From NCBI GenBank assembly GCA_051747385.1, contig JBNJGB010000002.1, positions 227,504 through 291,503 on the forward strand: a stretch of DNA of 64,000 nt, given 5' to 3'. The notes below the pieces were generated by a model that made no database searches, was not told the DNA's origin, and saw nothing but the letters and a program-made list of their open reading frames with translations. Positions 61,644 to 64,000 of the stretch are shown here, in pieces. Source of the DNA: JBNJGB01 sp051747385. GTDB lineage: Bacteria > Myxococcota_A > UBA9042 > PHBI01 > JACKFB01. The position numbers were made by a program, and so were the translations under genes. How positions within the stretch are numbered: the first letter of the stretch is position 1; every line of letters starts with the position of its first letter.

Positions 61644-63389
61644 TCAGGAGGCGGGGCGGAGGGCCTTCACCCGCGCCTGGAGGGTGGAGCGTCCCCGGAA
61701 CTCGTTGATCTCCGGGACATAGACCACGTCGACCCGCGCGCCGGGCTCCGGCGCCAGGTCCGCCATGCCGAAGGCGATGGCGTCCACCGCCACGCCGCCC
61801 CCGTCCAGGGTCAGCTTCAGGTGCGTCCGGTCCTTGCCCACGACCCGGCGCTGCAGGACCGGCACGCCCCGCGCGAGCAGGTTCGGCTCCGGATTGCCCA
61901 TGCCGTAGGGCGCCAGCCTCTGCAGGTCCTCCACGAGCTTCCAGCTCAGGCGCTCGAGGGGGGACTCCGCGTCGATCCCCAGGCGGGGGCGGAGGTGCTT
62001 CGCCTCGAGGGCCGTGCGGGCCCGCTCCTCGAACCGCGCCGTGAAGTCCTCCAGGCGGTCCGCCACGAGGGACAGCCCCGCGGCGTGGTCGTGGCCGCCG
62101 TACTTGTCGAGGAGGTGGTCCAGGGTCCGCAGGTGCTCCACGAGGCGGAAGCCCGAGATGGAGCGCGCCGAGCCCTTCGCCACGCCCTCCTCGATGGTCA
62201 TCATCACCGTGGGCCGGTGGTAGCGCTCCACCATCTTGGACGCGACGATGCCGAGCACGCCCGGGTGCCACCCCTCCGCCGCGAGCACGATGGCGCGGCG
62301 CGCGTCCGGCTCCGGGTGGGCGTCCGCGCGCCGGCAGGCCTCCTCGAAGATGGCCTTCTGCAGGCCGCGCCGCTGGTGGTTGTGCTCGTCCACCCGCTGC
62401 GCGACGTCCAGGGCGGCCGCCTCGTCCGTGGAGGTGAGGAGCTCCACTCCGGCGCTGGCGTGGGCGACGCGGCCGGCGGCGTTGATGCGCGGGCCCAGGT
62501 GGAAGCCGATGCGCCCGGCGTTGATGCGATCCTGTTCCAGCCCGGACACCCGGCAGAGGGCGCGCACGCCGGGCCGCTCGGTCCGGGCGATCTGCCGGAG
62601 GCCGTGGTGCACGATGACCCGGTTCAGGCCGACGAGGGGCACCATGTCGGCGACGGTGCCGATGGCCGTGAGATCCAGCCAACGCCGCAGGTCCGGCTGG
62701 GTGCGGTCCGTGAACCAGCCGCGCTCCCTCAGCCGAGCCCTGAGGGCCACCATCAGCACGAAGGTCACGCCGCAGGCCGCCAGGCCCTTGAAGGGATACG
62801 TGCACCCCTCCTGGTGCGGATCCAGGAGGGCCGCGGCTCGGGGCAGGTCCGGCGGCACCTGGTGGTGGTCGACGACGACCACGTCCATGCCGTGCTCCCG
62901 GGCGACCTCGACCTCGGCCGCGTTGCTCACGCCGCAGTCGACCGTGACGAGCAGGTCGACGCCGCGCCCCGCGAGCTCGGGGATGCGGGCGGCCGAGACC
63001 CCGTAGCCGTCCACGAAGCGGTCCGGGACGAAGAAGTCCACGTCCACGCCGATGGCCCGGAAGAAGGCGAGGAGCTGCGAGGCGGACGTCACGCCGTCCA
63101 CGTCGTAGTCCCCCCAGACGCAGATGCGCTCACCGCCCTCGATGGCCCGCAGCACGCGGTCGACGGCCGCCTCCATGCCCTTCATCAGGAAGGGGTCGTC
63201 CATGTGGGACAGGCGCGGCGAGAGGAAGCGCTCCGCCTCGTCGGGGTCGTCGATGCCCCGGTTCACCAGCAGCGTGGCGATGAGCGGTTCCAGGCCCAGG
63301 GCGCCGGCCAGGGCCGCCACGGCCCCCGGGTCCGGCTCCCGAAGCTCCCAGCGCTTGTCGACGCGGCGGGGCGGCGGCGCGACGGACAC
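61644..63389 (-). CDS. recJ: Single-stranded-DNA-specific exonuclease RecJ
   Basis: 581 aa, GTG start with GAGGAGGGACC. 5'-3' exonuclease of recombination and mismatch repair. DHH motifs: 'ICVWGDYDVDGVTSASQLLA', 'DLLVTVDCGVSNAAEVEVAR', 'MDVVVVDHHQVPPDLPRAAA', 'LTAIGTVADMVPLVGLNRVI'; DHHA1 region 'VAKGSARSISGFRLVEHLRT' and 'KYGGHDHAAGLSL'. C-terminal OB domain complete. Length is usual for RecJ. Confidence 0.96.
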   Translation of the reverse strand: MSVAPPPRRVDKRWELREPDPGAVAALAGALGLEPLIATLLVNRGIDDPDEAERFLSPRLSHMDDPFLMKGMEAAVDRVLRAIEGGERICVWGDYDVDGVTSASQLLAFFRAIGVDVDFFVPDRFVDGYGVSAARIPELAGRGVDLLVTVDCGVSNAAEVEVAREHGMDVVVVDHHQVPPDLPRAAALLDPHQEGCTYPFKGLAACGVTFVLMVALRARLRERGWFTDRTQPDLRRWLDLTAIGTVADMVPLVGLNRVIVHHGLRQIARTERPGVRALCRVSGLEQDRINAGRIGFHLGPRINAAGRVAHASAGVELLTSTDEAAALDVAQRVDEHNHQRRGLQKAIFEEACRRADAHPEPDARRAIVLAAEGWHPGVLGIVASKMVERYHRPTVMMTIEEGVAKGSARSISGFRLVEHLRTLDHLLDKYGGHDHAAGLSLVADRLEDFTARFEERARTALEAKHLRPRLGIDAESPLERLSWKLVEDLQRLAPYGMGNPEPNLLARGVPVLQRRVVGKDRTHLKLTLDGGGVAVDAIAFGMADLAPEPGARVDVVYVPEINEFRGRSTLQARVKALRPAS

Positions 63390-63485
63390 GGTCCCTCCTC
63401 TGTGCGGGTGCGTGCGAGCGCCGGCTAGTGAAGCACACCGACCCTCACCAGCGAAGGATGGATCCGGCCGCTGCGGTCATCCCGA

Positions 63486-63505
63486 CGCCGCCGGGGACGA
63501 CGGCG
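63486..63505. terminator. Hairpin CGCCG-N10-CGGCG after secF
   Basis: 5-bp stem with a GC-rich loop 20 nt past the secF stop, in the gap before recJ. It contains GGGGAC as in the dispersed repeat and may be a decayed copy. Confidence 0.35.
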
Positions 63506-63524
63506 CCCCAACGAGGCGGAAGAG

Positions 63525-64000
63525 CTACGCTCGTGCAGGATTCGCGCGGCCGCCGCGGGCGTCGCGGGCCTTCTGGGCCTCGCGCCGCTCCAGGTACTGG
63601 TCCATGTAGTAGACCAGCGGGCTGGCCACGAAGACCGAGGAGTACGTACCGACCACGACGCCGATGATGAGCGCCAGGGCGAAGTCCCGGATCAGCCCGC
63701 CCCCGAAGACGAGGATAGAGATGATCACGATGCTCGTGGTCAGCGACGTCAGGATCGTCCTGCTGAGGGTGCTGTTGATCGCCCGGTTCAGCAGATCCCG
63801 GATGTCCCGGCCCCGGTAGGCGTCGAAGGTCTCCCGCACTCGGTCCAGGACGACGATGGTGTCGTTCAGGGAGTAGCCGACGATGGTCAGCAGCGCCGCG
63901 ATGATGGGCAGGGAGAACTTGATCTGGAAGACGCTGAAGATGCCGATGGTGATGGCCACGTCGTGGACGAGGGCCGCCACCGCGCCCGGCGCAAACCGGA
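63525..64000 (-). CDS. secF: Protein-export membrane protein SecF, partial
   Basis: The last 158 residues; the gene continues past the window edge, in frame to the final base. 'RFAPGAVAALVHDVAITIGI' is the SecF periplasmic-membrane transition, then 'IIAALLTIVGYSLNDTIVVL' and 'DRVRETFDAYRGRDIRDLLN' (the conserved SecDF D-R-V-R-E region), 'NSTLSRTILTSLTTSIVIIS'. Part of the SecDF complex that aids protein export with the proton gradient; secD would be expected beyond the edge. Confidence 0.95.
   Translation of the reverse strand, partial: RFAPGAVAALVHDVAITIGIFSVFQIKFSLPIIAALLTIVGYSLNDTIVVLDRVRETFDAYRGRDIRDLLNRAINSTLSRTILTSLTTSIVIISILVFGGGLIRDFALALIIGVVVGTYSSVFVASPLVYYMDQYLERREAQKARDARGGRANPARA

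Overview
The window is a very GC-rich (by eye about 70%) chromosomal segment of a Gram-negative bacterium. It has an outer-membrane phosphate porin, many lipoproteins, Sec genes, PspA, two YcbB-type L,D-transpeptidases and no phage, plasmid or CRISPR content. A sigma-54 promoter, a CFI-box C-terminal sorting-type protein followed by a myxobacterial-type beta-barrel protein, a Ycf46-like AAA ATPase and many TPR proteins suggest Myxococcota or a related former deltaproteobacterium. That placement is inference. No rRNA or tRNA gene was seen. About 56 genes are called, many joined by ATGA, GTGA or TGATG overlaps.

Layout. 1-3093: a tightly coupled trio of a TPR protein (cut by the window edge), a PhnD-like exported binding protein and a GHKL ATPase with a pseudo-receiver domain. 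3231-10312: uridine kinase, a TPR protein, an aspartate-semialdehyde dehydrogenase relative lacking the usual His, the sigma-54 driven CFI-box and beta-barrel pair, TruA and an ArsA-type ATPase. 10328-24519: L,D-transpeptidase, orphan ParA, lipoprotein, YbjN-PspA pair, PabB carrying an in-frame repeat, AroE, RibF, SecA, a DUF4157 protein, a class IV aminotransferase and two lipoproteins. 24640-34410: Slt, alpha/beta hydrolase, MaoC hydratase, GNAT acetyltransferase, DEAD-box helicase, flavoprotein and a hybrid histidine kinase.

34810-42905 is a complete phosphate-starvation locus: phoB, phoR, an OprP-like porin, pstS, pstC, pstA, pstB and phoU, with good Pho boxes before the porin and before pstS. 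42906-58607 carries a GT-C type membrane glycosyltransferase, an acyltransferase, aconitase, a second L,D-transpeptidase, a CorC/CNNM transporter, a coiled-coil membrane protein, the Ycf46-like ATPase (probable ATC start), unknown lipoproteins and MltG. 58604-64000 holds RuvX, a CPBP membrane protease, the two subunits of a 3-oxoacid CoA-transferase, RecJ and the end of SecF, all on the minus strand.

The most interesting non-coding signals are: (1) a 163-bp MITE-like element with 13-bp terminal inverted repeats, a perfect 10-bp direct repeat on each side and an internal G-quadruplex motif, in the leader of the DEAD-box helicase; (2) a dispersed 20-nt hairpin (8-bp stem, tetraloop), usually just after stop codons but once inside the pabB reading frame with a compensated stem change; (3) a textbook sigma-54 promoter; (4) an apparent ATC start codon; and (5) a near-leaderless promoter for ribF.
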